Of a stretch of DNA of 64,000 bases, positions 8,073-17,991 are shown in pieces. Made by a program: the position numbers and the translations under genes. This stretch comes from Marinicella sediminis. Lineage in GTDB: Bacteria; Pseudomonadota; Gammaproteobacteria; Xanthomonadales; Marinicellaceae. The stretch's first letter is position 1. Each line of letters begins with the position of its first letter. The notes under the pieces are model-generated. The model saw nothing but the letters and a program-made list of their open reading frames with translations. It searched no databases and had not been told where the DNA came from. The stretch spans positions 124,001 to 188,000 of the forward strand of contig NZ_MVBD01000004.1 in NCBI RefSeq assembly GCF_002000055.1, given 5' to 3'.

Positions 8073-11000
8073 CTTCTAGTTGCAACAACTCGTTGATGTT
8101 TTCCAACAGTTCCAATTCCTGATAAGGTTTACCTAAATACCGATCGACACCAATCTCTTTAGCCCGGTCTTTGTGCTTCTGACCGGTACGTGACGTAATC
8201 ATAATGATTGGAATATCCTTGAATTTATCAGACTGCTTCATGTTGGTGGCCAACTCGAAACCATCCATTCTGGGCATCTCAATATCCAGCAACATCAAAT
8301 CAGGAACCTGTTCCTGTAGTTTATTCAGGGCATCCAATCCATCTTTAGCGGTCATCACTTCAAATTCATTTCTGCTCAACATCCGCTCACCAGCACGTCT
8401 CATGGTGATCGAATCATCCACCACCATAATCACTGGAGCTGTGTCTTCCTCAACAACCACTTCAGTTTCGATACCTTCAGATTCCATCTTAGCCAGACGC
8501 TGTACGTAGGCCCGGTGCATCGGAATGATGTCCAGAATCAAAACCACAGCACCATCACCAAGGATGGTGGCGCCGAAAATACCGGGTACAGAGGCCACCT
8601 GCGTACCTACGGACTTGACCACGATCTCGCGGCCTCCATACGTTTGGTCTACCCGCAGAGCCACACCCTGATCACCTGACTTAATCATCACCAACGGTAC
8701 CTGATTACCTTCGACCAACGCTTCTGAGTCCACATTCAGTAATTTGTTCAATTCCTGAACATGGTATTCTTCTCCGGCGTAATCATAACTGGTATCACCT
8801 TCAAGCATACGTCTTCTGAATTCATCAATGTTCATCCTGATCAGGCCTTCCACACCAGATGCCGGAATGGCATACCGGTGATCAGCAACCTGAACAATGA
8901 TGGCTTGGGTCAATGCCAGGGTATATGGCAGACGAATCACAAAAGTAGATCCTACGCCAGGTTCTGAGATGATTTCAATGCTACCACCCAACCGTTTAAT
9001 CTCGTTGTTGACCACATCCATACCAACCCCCCTACCGGCCAGTTTTGTGACCTGGTCAGCAGCAGAAAGCCCTGAATGGGTGATCAGTTGTGTAACGTCT
9101 TTATCCGATAAATTATCAGCTTCGCTGATGATACCGCGCTCAATTGCTTTTCTCCGCAGCACATCGGCATTGATACCTGCACCATCGTCTTTAACCGTTA
9201 CAACCACCTCAGTGGCTTCCCGGCTCAGTTCAATCACAACCTGTCCCTGATCAGGTTTTCCGGCTTTTTTGCGGTCTGCTTCCAAACCATGCACCATGGC
9301 ATTCCTGATCATGTGTTCCAGCGGTGCCTGAATACCTTCAAGAACGGTTTTATCCATTTCTCCTTCCGCACCTTTGACCACCAGCTTGGCATTTTTATCC
9401 AATTCTTGTGAGGCTGTTCTCAAAACCCTTCTTAATCGTGGGACCAGCGAATTGAAGGTAACCAATCGGGTCTCCATCAACCCTTCCTGCAATTCTGTGT
9501 TTACCCTTGATTGTTGGATCAATAAAGTCTCTGATGATCGCGCCGACTCCTGTAAATAGGTTTGAATATTGGTTAAATCCGATACCGACTCTGACAAAGA
9601 TCTGGACAATTGTTGTATGGTTGAGAATTGATCAAGCTCAAGTGGATCGAAATCTTCTTCCAACTCATCACCTTCTGCCTGATAGTTGGAAATAATCTGT
9701 GCTTCTGTTTCATGCTCAAGCTCGCGCAGCTGTCGACGCACCCTTTCAACCGTATTTTCAAGCTCATCAATGTTCAGCTTCAATTCTGCCGATTGCTGCT
9801 CCATTCGTGACCGGTAAATACTCACCTCACCAGCAAAGTTCACCAGTTTGTCGAGCAATTCTGAATTTACTTTAATCTGGCCACCAGACAGCACGTTGGC
9901 TTTCTTCTTGGCAACAAATTGTTCGGCTTGTTCTGTTGGCACATCTTCAGTGGCATCATCACGTTGTGCGAGGGGGTCAAAAAACTCTTCATCCAGCTTG
10001 GATTTTTCTTTGATCTCGCCACCCTCGTCAGAAAGAATGCTTTCCAGCTGACCGGTTTCTGTTTCAATACTGGATAATTGCCCATAGTCATCAGAGTTCA
10101 CCATGCCATGTAATTTATGCATGACTTGTGACATTAACTCCTGCTGATTTGGCGTGACCTTGGATTTGTTTTCAGCGATCGACTCAAACAGTGATTCCAG
10201 TTGATGTGACAGATCGCCAATCTGATTCAATCCCGCCATTCTGGCTCCCCCTTTCAGGGTATGCAGATCCCTTTGTAAGGCTTGAATAATCTCTGCGCTG
10301 TCTGGTTTTTCCTCCAATTCAGCTAGCATATGATCTGCCCGGTCAAAAATTTCAGTGGCTTCCTCACTGAATATTTCCAGCAACTCTTCATCCAGATCAG
10401 CTTCGTATGATGCTTCTTCCTCAGCGGTAGGCTCCTCCTGAGGAATATCAGCCAAGGCATTGACTTGTTCTACTTCTTCGGCTTCAACTGCTTCAGCTGC
10501 TTCGGCTTCGGCTTCGGCTTCGGCTTCGGCTTCGGCTTCGGCTTCGGCTTCGGCTTCGGCTTCGGCTTCGGCTTCGGCTTCGGCTTCAGCTTCGGCTTCA
10601 GCTCCGGCTTCAGCTTCGGCTTCGGCTTCAGCTGCTTCGGCTTCGGCTTCTTCGGCTTCAGCTGCTTCGGCTTCAGCTGCTTCGGCTTCAGCTGCTTCGG
10701 CTTCAGCTTCAGCTGCTTCGGCTTCAGCTTCAGCTTCTTCGGCTTCAGCTGCTTCGGCTTCATCCAACAGCAAGCCATCATCAGCCTGGTCAACTTCAGC
10801 GATGGACTCCAACTCTGCAGAAATCACACTGTCTTCCAGTGACTCATCCGCATCAACACTGCTCATGCCTGGCGCTTCCATTTGCTTGAGCTCAGTAATA
10901 CGGGTATTGAAATACTCGCCAATGCTCTCATCAACAGGCATGGTTCCTGTGCCTAACAGGTTCAATTGGCTTTTGGCATGGTGAATCACCTGCTCAATGT

Positions 11001-14000
11001 ATTCAATATCCTGACCAGATAAACTCTGTTTTTTATCCATCATCAGGATCGACATTTTTTCCAGTGGCGTGGTCATTTTGGTGATGCCATCAACAGAAGC
11101 CATGCTGGCTGCACCATTGAGGGTATGAACCACCCTGATAAAGTCATCATTGACACTTGGTTTATCCGCGTCCATATTGTCTGCAATGAACCGATCCATC
11201 TCTGATAAGTGTCCACCCACTTCTTTTTGCAAGATCTCGATGAATACCGGATCAATATCCAAACCATCACTGTCCTTTTCATCGACCGGTTCTGTGGTCA
11301 AGGCGTGCTCTTCGGAGTGAGGCATGTCTGATGCTGTCAGTGATTCTTCAGTCGCGTCATCAATCTCTGCTTCCAGGCTTTCATCTGATGTTTCATCCTC
11401 AATAGACAACTCATCTTCCAGAGATAACTCATCTTCCAGAGACAACTCATCTTCCAGAGACAACTCATCTTCCAGAGACAACTCATCTTCCAGAGACAAC
11501 TCATCATCAGAAGACAGTTCGGCTTGTACATCATCACTGTCCTCTGCGGCCTCATCTTCCGCCAGGTCGCCGGCAAAATCTGATAAATCAAGGTCTTCAT
11601 CTACACTCAGATCAATACCTGCTTCAGCAGATTCAGCTGGCACATCCTCTTCAAAATCTGCCAGTTCAACAACTTCTAATTCGTCTTCCAGATCCAGGAT
11701 TTCACTGGCTTCTTCAGTCTCCGCTTCAACGGACCCAGCCTCTTCTTCAAAATCGCTGAGATCCATATCTTCCAATTCACTTTCCAGGTCCAGGGCATCA
11801 TCATCTGACAAATCATCCATGGTCAGTTCTGAGACAGGCTCGGTTTCCTGGGTGTCCAGTTCTTCACTGGCTTCATCGTCAGAATCATCTGGCATATCAA
11901 AATCGAGTTCAAGGTCTTCTTCAAACTCAACTGCCTGATCACTTTCGTCTGTGACTGCTTCAATATTGACTTCTTCTGCTTCACCCAAATCAAGATCTTC
12001 GAGGGTTAATTCAGGTACCTCAGCTTCCATTGGGGTGACTTCAATTGAGTCTTCAGCTGAGTCTTCAACTGAATCTTCAGCAGTTTCTTCAACGGCCACT
12101 TCTACCGCTTCATCCGTGGCTTCTTCGATCTCCAATTCACCGGTTCCTGCCAGGTCATCATCCAATGCAGGGGCCTCCAGGTCACGGCCATTGGATACAT
12201 TTTCCGCATTACTCAGCAACAGACTGTAGCCGTGAGGCACCGTGCTTTCATCCTGCAATGCCTGATATAAGCCGGCCGCCATTTCCACACCCTGACCAAG
12301 TACCATGTCAAATGCTTCATCATCTTTGATGGCACTTTCCAGCTTACGGTTACACATGTTTTCCAGCTGCCAACCAAATTCGCCAATTGCTTCTGCACCT
12401 ACCAGACGTCCACTGCCCTTGAGGGTATGGAAAATACGTCTGATTTCGGTTAATGCATCGGTGCTGGCTTCAGGATCTTTAACCCATTCGACATGACGCT
12501 GTTGCATGTTAGCCAGTTCTTCTTCGAACTCCTCCTGGAATACCTCTTTGATTTCATCGTCAACATCATCACCAAATTCAACCACAATTTGTTCAGCGAT
12601 TGCCGGTTGTGACTTGGTCTCTGTAGCAGTTTCCGGTTCTTGCTCTGCTTCAGCATCGGCGTCAGCACTTTCATCATCAGCGTCATCGGCTTCGGCTGCA
12701 TCACCAGTTTGATCTGATCCGCTTTCATCTGCTTCCGCAGCTGAGCCTTCAATGTCTTCCAGTTTTGCATCACTGGCTTCATCTGTGACTGGTTCAGCGG
12801 GCGCTGCAACAGGTTCACGATCATCATGCTGTTGTAATGCCTGAATTTGTTTTTCAACTTCTGACAACAGGCTCTCTCTGATTCTTTGTCCCTGATCCAG
12901 ATTTTCAAGATAGTATTCCAAAGATGAAATCACCGTGGCCAGTTGTTCCAGCTCTTTTGCGGAGGGTTTTGAATCAGAAGCCAAAATGTCTTTGTTCACA
13001 TAATGGATGATGGCATCCAGGTGGTTACCTGCATCTGACAAATTCAATATTTTTAAAGCACCTGATATGTCTTTCAATAAACGGGGGTTGTCTTCAACCT
13101 GAAGCTTGTCCCAGGGGGACTCAATGAAAGCAACAAAATTAGCTTTGACTTGCTGCAGATTAATGATCGACTCTTTGGCCAGTTGTTGCAGAATGGCTCT
13201 TTTTTCTGATTTTGGAATATTTCCTTCTTCCTCTCCACCCAACTCATCTGAGATACCCAGTGATTGAATGTGATCTCCCAATTGAGACTCAATTTTTAAG
13301 AGTGTTTGTGCCACGTCCAACAGGTGCTCATCTGAAGGTCGCTCATTGGCTTCAATCAAGCCTTTCAGACTTTCATGATGTTCGCTGACCGAATCTCTGG
13401 CCACACCCAGGCCCAATATCCCCAGGGTATCAGAAATATTATGCAGGTTATCTAACAATGGTGACAACTGATCAACTTTGGCGGTTTTGTTTCGGATGAA
13501 CAAGTCAAGGGACTCCTGCACAACCAACACATCATCTTTGATCGCATCTGAAACAGTTTGCAGCAATTCTTTGTTTTTACCAGAGAGGCTGCCCTCTGCA
13601 TGTTTGATGTCATCTTCGTCAGGAATGAATTGACTGAGGCTAAAGAATTCTTTGATTTCATTGGCTTTGCTGCCGCTGGCTTCACTGATGGCAATGTAAT
13701 ACAGTAAGTTTCTGGTGATTGACCGGCTGTTGGACTTGATGTGGGCGCTGGCCTCGACCATGTCTTTAATCAACAAATCAATTTTACCGGCAATTTGTTT
13801 GAGCGATACATTGTCCTCAATGTCCCCTTCTTCCAATCCTTCAAGCACTCCTGAAAACGTCCAGAACAACTGCTTAAGATACATCGGTGACAGAATCATC
13901 TGTAGTTTCGAAACCACCAGCTTGATGTTATTCAACGCTTTGGCCGGATCATTTTGCTTGATCCAATTCAACAGGGAAATCTGATAAACAGAACGGATTT

Positions 14001-14511
14001 TCATCAACGCCGTTCTCAGTTGATTGCCTTTCAGTGATACATCGTTGGCCACCACTGAATCGGGCACACCCAAATCAAGATTGGGGTTAAACAACGCACT
14101 TTCAGACAACAGTTTCTGGCTTCGCACAGCCCTGAGGTCGTTGACCAGTGGCAGCAGTACAATCGGCACGTCTTTGTGTCCAAGTTCGATTCGCTCGAGG
14201 TAATCCGGTAATTGTAATATGCTTTGCATGAGCACGTCATAGGCAGAGTCCTCGTCTTTGACTTTGCCATTCAAAAGGTCTTTGGCCACCGCCTCCATTT
14301 CTTCAGCCACCATTGAGGCACCGTACAGTTCAACCATTTTCAGGGTGCCTTGTATCTGATGCAGATATGTGATGCAAAACTGAAGTTGATTGGTGTCATC
14401 GGAATCTTCGACATAGGTCCGCAAAGCATCTTTGGCCCGATTCAATGTTTCATCAAGCTCGGTCTTCACCCAAGTTAAAGTTGAAAAATCTATTTGTTCT
14501 ATATTGCTCAT
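8065..14511 (-). CDS. chpA: giant hybrid chemosensory histidine kinase ChpA
   Basis: This 2148-residue CheA-type kinase controls type IV pilus function. Clear Hpt phosphorylation sites are His695 (HTLKGSG), His1129 (HTLNGAA) and His1417 (HTLKGGA); His51 (HQIQGTL) opens a fourth, more divergent one, and a weaker one may lie near residue 360. After these come the dimerisation helices, the HATPase domain (HMIRNAMVHGLE, about 1734), a CheW-like domain (about 1870-2010) and a C-terminal receiver with Asp2076 (LLDIEMPRMDG). Very acidic linkers separate the Hpts. They include five perfect 18-base units encoding LSLEDE (11405-11494) and a Glu-Ala tract from residue about 1241 to 1350. P. aeruginosa ChpA is comparable in size and has more phospho-sites. 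Confidence 0.95.
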   Translation of the reverse strand: MSNIEQIDFSTLTWVKTELDETLNRAKDALRTYVEDSDDTNQLQFCITYLHQIQGTLKMVELYGASMVAEEMEAVAKDLLNGKVKDEDSAYDVLMQSILQLPDYLERIELGHKDVPIVLLPLVNDLRAVRSQKLLSESALFNPNLDLGVPDSVVANDVSLKGNQLRTALMKIRSVYQISLLNWIKQNDPAKALNNIKLVVSKLQMILSPMYLKQLFWTFSGVLEGLEEGDIEDNVSLKQIAGKIDLLIKDMVEASAHIKSNSRSITRNLLYYIAISEASGSKANEIKEFFSLSQFIPDEDDIKHAEGSLSGKNKELLQTVSDAIKDDVLVVQESLDLFIRNKTAKVDQLSPLLDNLHNISDTLGILGLGVARDSVSEHHESLKGLIEANERPSDEHLLDVAQTLLKIESQLGDHIQSLGISDELGGEEEGNIPKSEKRAILQQLAKESIINLQQVKANFVAFIESPWDKLQVEDNPRLLKDISGALKILNLSDAGNHLDAIIHYVNKDILASDSKPSAKELEQLATVISSLEYYLENLDQGQRIRESLLSEVEKQIQALQQHDDREPVAAPAEPVTDEASDAKLEDIEGSAAEADESGSDQTGDAAEADDADDESADADAEAEQEPETATETKSQPAIAEQIVVEFGDDVDDEIKEVFQEEFEEELANMQQRHVEWVKDPEASTDALTEIRRIFHTLKGSGRLVGAEAIGEFGWQLENMCNRKLESAIKDDEAFDMVLGQGVEMAAGLYQALQDESTVPHGYSLLLSNAENVSNGRDLEAPALDDDLAGTGELEIEEATDEAVEVAVEETAEDSVEDSAEDSIEVTPMEAEVPELTLEDLDLGEAEEVNIEAVTDESDQAVEFEEDLELDFDMPDDSDDEASEELDTQETEPVSELTMDDLSDDDALDLESELEDMDLSDFEEEAGSVEAETEEASEILDLEDELEVVELADFEEDVPAESAEAGIDLSVDEDLDLSDFAGDLAEDEAAEDSDDVQAELSSDDELSLEDELSLEDELSLEDELSLEDELSLEDELSIEDETSDESLEAEIDDATEESLTASDMPHSEEHALTTEPVDEKDSDGLDIDPVFIEILQKEVGGHLSEMDRFIADNMDADKPSVNDDFIRVVHTLNGAASMASVDGITKMTTPLEKMSILMMDKKQSLSGQDIEYIEQVIHHAKSQLNLLGTGTMPVDESIGEYFNTRITELKQMEAPGMSSVDADESLEDSVISAELESIAEVDQADDGLLLDEAEAAEAEEAEAEAEAAEAEAEAAEAEAAEAEAAEAEEAEAEAAEAEAEAEAGAEAEAEAEAEAEAEAEAEAEAEAEAEAEAEAEAEAAEAVEAEEVEQVNALADIPQEEPTAEEEASYEADLDEELLEIFSEEATEIFDRADHMLAELEEKPDSAEIIQALQRDLHTLKGGARMAGLNQIGDLSHQLESLFESIAENKSKVTPNQQELMSQVMHKLHGMVNSDDYGQLSSIETETGQLESILSDEGGEIKEKSKLDEEFFDPLAQRDDATEDVPTEQAEQFVAKKKANVLSGGQIKVNSELLDKLVNFAGEVSIYRSRMEQQSAELKLNIDELENTVERVRRQLRELEHETEAQIISNYQAEGDELEEDFDPLELDQFSTIQQLSRSLSESVSDLTNIQTYLQESARSSETLLIQQSRVNTELQEGLMETRLVTFNSLVPRLRRVLRTASQELDKNAKLVVKGAEGEMDKTVLEGIQAPLEHMIRNAMVHGLEADRKKAGKPDQGQVVIELSREATEVVVTVKDDGAGINADVLRRKAIERGIISEADNLSDKDVTQLITHSGLSAADQVTKLAGRGVGMDVVNNEIKRLGGSIEIISEPGVGSTFVIRLPYTLALTQAIIVQVADHRYAIPASGVEGLIRMNIDEFRRRMLEGDTSYDYAGEEYHVQELNKLLNVDSEALVEGNQVPLVMIKSGDQGVALRVDQTYGGREIVVKSVGTQVASVPGIFGATILGDGAVVLILDIIPMHRAYVQRLAKMESEGIETEVVVEEDTAPVIMVVDDSITMRRAGERMLSRNEFEVMTAKDGLDALNKLQEQVPDLMLLDIEMPRMDGFELATNMKQSDKFKDIPIIMITSRTGQKHKDRAKEIGVDRYLGKPYQELELLENINELLQLEDA
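10485..10765 (-). repeat. chpA: hexanucleotide Ala-Glu coding repeat in chpA
   Basis: Tandem 6-base units TTCGGC/TTCAGC on the plus strand (GCCGAA or GCTGAA in the gene) encode a long (Ala-Glu)n stretch of about 95 residues between the third and fourth Hpt domains. Positions 10501-10584 hold 14 perfect TTCGGC units in a row; the rest is imperfect. Unit gain or loss keeps the reading frame, so only linker length would change. Confidence 0.95.
11405..11494 (-). repeat. chpA: 18-base tandem repeat in chpA encoding LSLEDE units
   Basis: Five 18-base units (GACAACTCATCTTCCAGA on the plus strand; the second unit has one substitution) follow one another without a break, then a partial sixth. They encode repeated ELSLED hexapeptides in an acidic linker before the third Hpt domain. 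Near-identity of the units indicates recent expansion by slippage or unequal recombination. Confidence 0.95.
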
Positions 14512-14512
14512 G

Positions 14513-15382
14513 TTATTTCAGTCTGAATGCCAAAGTTCTGTTTTTATTAACGCGCTTCATTTTCGGGTGGGACCAGGCATTGATCTCTGTCTGACCCAGA
14601 ACCAACAAGCCGTTGTGATTCAGATAGGCCACCAGGCCATTGAGAATCTGTTCGCGGACTTTCTTTTCAAAATACATCAATACGTTTTGACAATAAATCA
14701 CATCGTATTTGATGTTTGAGGGACGGTTCACATCCAGTAAATTGAACACACCAAACGCCATGCGTTTTTTGATGTTATCTTTGATGGTAAACATTTCATC
14801 ATTCAAAAAAACCAGATTTTTATGATAAATCTCATCGATGTTTTTGAGCTTGTCTACCGAGTATATGGCCTGTTTTGCCAGGGAAACTGCCGGGCTGCTG
14901 ACGTCTGTAGCAGTGACACCAAAGTATGTTTTGATACCTGTTTCACTTGACTCCTGACAGACCTGGTGAGCCAACAAACCCAATGAGTATGCTTCTTCTC
15001 CAGTGGCACAACTGACACTCCAGATTTTGTATCGCAAAGTATCATCGCTGAGCTGCACCTTTCGCAGCATGTCTTCGTAAACAAGGTCAAAAGACGGCCC
15101 ATGGCGAAAAAAAGAGGTTTCATGGACAGTCAAACGATCAACCAACTGCGACCATTCCAGGTTCCCCTCTATGCCGGAATTGATGTAATCCCAGTATTTG
15201 TCGTACTCCTGATACCCAATTTCACGCATCCTTGACCAGATTTTCGATTGCAGGAACATCTTCCGTTCCTTTGGAACAATGATGCCCAGGCGTTCGGCCA
15301 ACAATCCTGACCAGCGCAGGTATTCATCTTCCGTGAGCGGAGATATTTTAAGAAAAGGCTTGTTACTATACATTTTGTACAT
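14513..15382 (-). CDS. pilK: CheR-type chemoreceptor methyltransferase PilK
   Basis: The 289-residue protein transfers methyl groups from S-adenosylmethionine to receptor glutamates. It shows the N-terminal CheR domain (LAERLGIIVPKERK, then LTVHETSFFRHGPSF) and the SAM-binding part (IWSVSCATGEEAYSLG and VIYCQNVLMYF). It lies between pilJ and chpA, 1 base from the chpA start, as in the P. aeruginosa cluster where PilK acts on PilJ. Confidence 0.93.
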   Translation of the reverse strand: MYKMYSNKPFLKISPLTEDEYLRWSGLLAERLGIIVPKERKMFLQSKIWSRMREIGYQEYDKYWDYINSGIEGNLEWSQLVDRLTVHETSFFRHGPSFDLVYEDMLRKVQLSDDTLRYKIWSVSCATGEEAYSLGLLAHQVCQESSETGIKTYFGVTATDVSSPAVSLAKQAIYSVDKLKNIDEIYHKNLVFLNDEMFTIKDNIKKRMAFGVFNLLDVNRPSNIKYDVIYCQNVLMYFEKKVREQILNGLVAYLNHNGLLVLGQTEINAWSHPKMKRVNKNRTLAFRLK

Positions 15383-15404
15383 TATTAAGCTGGTTCAGCT
15401 GTTA

Positions 15405-17423
15405 TCAAATGAACTCATCATCAGGTAACTTGAAGTCCTCTACAGATTTACGCAACTCGGTGGCCAGTTCCACCAGGTTACCAATCGATTCAGCCGTTTG
15501 TTGCGTACCGGCTGACGTTTGGGTGGTAATTTCCTGAATCACGTTCATCGTTCCGGAAATATTGGTTGCTGCAACCGACTGTTGACGGGCTGCTTCAGAA
15601 ATATTCTGAATCAATTCTGCCAAGTCGTTAGATACCGTTTCAATTTCGGTCAACGCTTCACCGGCATCCTCGGCTTTTCGGGCTCCGCCCACCACCTCTG
15701 AAGTGGTTTGCTCCATTGATCGCACCGCTTCGTTGGTATCGGTTTGAATGGTTTTCACAATGCCCTCAATTTGCCGGGTCGCACTGGAAGCCCGTTCCGC
15801 CAACTGCTGTACCTCATCCGCAACCACTGCGAAACCACGTCCGGATTCTCCGGAAGAAGCCGCCTGAATCGCTGCGTTGAGAGCCAAAATGTTTGTTTGT
15901 TCGGCAATGTCATTAATCAGTTCTACGATGTTTCCAATTTCCTGTGAACTTTCACCCAATCGTTTAATCCTTTTCGAAGTATCCTGAATCTGGGTTCGAA
16001 TGTTGTTCATACCTTTAATGGTATCCCGCACCACTTCGGCACCATTGTGCGCAATGAGTACCGATCTTTGTGCCACGTCGGCCGACTCCAGGGAATTCTT
16101 AGATACCTCATCAATCGACACCGCAATTTCATTAATGGCAGCTGAGGCATTGGTGATCTGTGTGGCCTGATGCTCAGAAGCTTCAGCTAGGTGCATCGCC
16201 GTGGCCTGGGCTTCCTGGGCCGCAGAGGCCACGCCCACCGAGGCGTCATTAATCGTTTTCACCAACGACCTCAAGGCTTCAATCGCAAAGTTGACCGAGT
16301 CAGCAATTGCACCCGTGATGTCTTCAGAAACCGTCGCATTCACCGTCAGGTCACCATCTGCCAATGAGCCCATCTCATCCAGCAGTCGCAGAATCGCCTG
16401 TTGGTTTCGTTCGTTTTGATCTTGTGCCACTGCAGCCCGGATCCGATCGTTTTTGGACAGCGTCCGGAAGATCCACAACAACCACAGAAATGACAGACCC
16501 GCAATTGCCCAGCCAATCTGATCGGATGGTACTGTTTGGGTTCTGGAGGCAATTTGTTCACGTAATTGTTCGGCATCGCTCACGAATGTGTCGATATCGA
16601 CCTCAATGTCTGCCGCTGCAATCTGGGCATCAAACAATTCCATCGCGCCCCTTACGGTGGCGATGTCAGCCTGCACACTGTCAAAGGCGGAAAACACCCT
16701 GCCCAATGATTCGATGGCCTGATCATCTGTCACTGCTTTGATGGTGTCATTGCCATTGAACATGCCGGTCATGACCTCATTGAACTTACGAGCGTCACGA
16801 TCCAGACTGTCACTGGCTTGAATCGAAGCTGCACCACCTTTCAGGATTTCACTCATGCGACGCAACATCCGGTCAGCCAATACCAGTTGTTGTGAAGCCA
16901 GGTAAATCAGACCCCGGTCTTCATTGATCGCCACCAAACGCTTAACCACAGCATCTGAACTGGCTTGTAAAATGGGGATTTCTGAAGCAAATTTGTCTGA
17001 GATATCACTCAGTTCTTCAATACGATCACGCTGATTAATGATGGTCAACGCATTGTCATTCATGGTATTCCATACATCTGACATTGACTGCAGGCGCGGC
17101 CTGAGATCAGCCGGTAATGCCGGGTAATCTGAGTTTCCGCTGGTCAATGAATTCATGGTGTCATCAATAATCCGACGATCGGTGATCAGGTCATCAAAGG
17201 CATCAATATCACCCGAAGAAGCCTGTCTGGCGTACTGAGCCAACTGCTGTGCTTTAATCTGGACTTTATCAGTTTCAGACAAGTGCGCTGTCCGGTTGGC
17301 TTCAATGGTCGCTAACCAATAGGAGTGACCAAAGAATGACAATACCAGAATAACCAATACCATCAATTGCCACAAGGGCAACGTTCGTGTCCGTTGATCC
17401 ATATCTACAGCTGAACTGCTCAT
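15405..17423 (-). CDS. pilJ: methyl-accepting chemotaxis protein PilJ
   Basis: The 672-residue receptor has a transmembrane segment near residues 14-35 (LPLWQLMVLVILVLSFFGHS), a periplasmic PilJ-type sensor of about 270 residues, a second transmembrane segment near 305-322 (WAIAGLSFLWLLWIF), a HAMP-like linker and a long cytoplasmic signalling coiled coil. The hairpin tip reads IAEQTNILALNAAIQAASSG, the region that contacts CheW and the kinase. It is the input receptor for pilus retraction sensing in the Pil-Chp pathway. Spacing to pilI is 20 bases. Confidence 0.93.
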   Translation of the reverse strand: MSSSAVDMDQRTRTLPLWQLMVLVILVLSFFGHSYWLATIEANRTAHLSETDKVQIKAQQLAQYARQASSGDIDAFDDLITDRRIIDDTMNSLTSGNSDYPALPADLRPRLQSMSDVWNTMNDNALTIINQRDRIEELSDISDKFASEIPILQASSDAVVKRLVAINEDRGLIYLASQQLVLADRMLRRMSEILKGGAASIQASDSLDRDARKFNEVMTGMFNGNDTIKAVTDDQAIESLGRVFSAFDSVQADIATVRGAMELFDAQIAAADIEVDIDTFVSDAEQLREQIASRTQTVPSDQIGWAIAGLSFLWLLWIFRTLSKNDRIRAAVAQDQNERNQQAILRLLDEMGSLADGDLTVNATVSEDITGAIADSVNFAIEALRSLVKTINDASVGVASAAQEAQATAMHLAEASEHQATQITNASAAINEIAVSIDEVSKNSLESADVAQRSVLIAHNGAEVVRDTIKGMNNIRTQIQDTSKRIKRLGESSQEIGNIVELINDIAEQTNILALNAAIQAASSGESGRGFAVVADEVQQLAERASSATRQIEGIVKTIQTDTNEAVRSMEQTTSEVVGGARKAEDAGEALTEIETVSNDLAELIQNISEAARQQSVAATNISGTMNVIQEITTQTSAGTQQTAESIGNLVELATELRKSVEDFKLPDDEFI

Positions 17424-17443
17424 ACTATTTCTACCTCTGTCTT

Positions 17444-17989
17444 TTATTTAATCGATGCATTCTGGAAATTGGTGTCCTGAACCAATTGGTCCATTTCAAA
17501 CACATCCCACCTGACATCGTCTTGGCTGAAAAATTTATCGCAATAACGATACACCCTTGAATCGTCATCACCTTCAACGTCGTGCCAATCACTTTTACTG
17601 AAATGGCGTTGACCAAACACCTCATCGACCACCAGTCCAGCCTGCCCGCCAGGTTGGTTGATGACCAGCATCCGTGTGTGCTTGGTTAATTTGGAAGATT
17701 CCCCCGTTAAGTACGACCTGAGGTCAATTGCCGGAATCAAATTACTTCTGATGTTGACCAGACCGAGAACCCATTGATCAATGCCCGGTATTTTCACCAG
17801 TTCAGGCAGGATGACCACTTCATTCACATCATCCACCTCAGTCACCAGGTGCATCTCGCCGATTTTAAACCCGATGCCTGACCAGTCACCCAGTTCACTT
17901 TCTTCAACAGCTGAGCCAAGGGCATGGGACACACTTCTTTTCTCGTATTCAAGAAGCAACTCAAATGGTTTGATGATTTGTTTACTCAT
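17444..17989 (-). CDS. pilI: CheW-like adaptor PilI
   Basis: The 181-residue protein is a CheW domain (VEEVVILPELVKIPGI-like segment, QWVLGLVNIRSNLIPAIDL, GLVVDEVFG) that should bridge PilJ and ChpA. It is encoded 2 bases after pilG and directly before pilJ, matching PilI in Pseudomonas except that pilH, normally between pilG and pilI, is absent. The C-terminal tail (about residues 140-181) is unlike standard CheW. Confidence 0.92.
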   Translation of the reverse strand: MSKQIIKPFELLLEYEKRSVSHALGSAVEESELGDWSGIGFKIGEMHLVTEVDDVNEVVILPELVKIPGIDQWVLGLVNIRSNLIPAIDLRSYLTGESSKLTKHTRMLVINQPGGQAGLVVDEVFGQRHFSKSDWHDVEGDDDSRVYRYCDKFFSQDDVRWDVFEMDQLVQDTNFQNASIK

Positions 17990-17991
17990 GA

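Noticed and set aside
10460-10984. Long plus-strand frames over the chpA repeat, giving Ser-Ala or Phe-Gly repeats.
   Set aside because: They are frames opposite the (Ala-Glu)n tract; chpA itself has clear domains on both sides in the minus frame.
11324-12229. Plus-strand frames rich in Ser in the acidic linker of chpA.
   Set aside because: They are reverse-complement readings of Glu/Asp/Ser codons; no ribosome site or domain.
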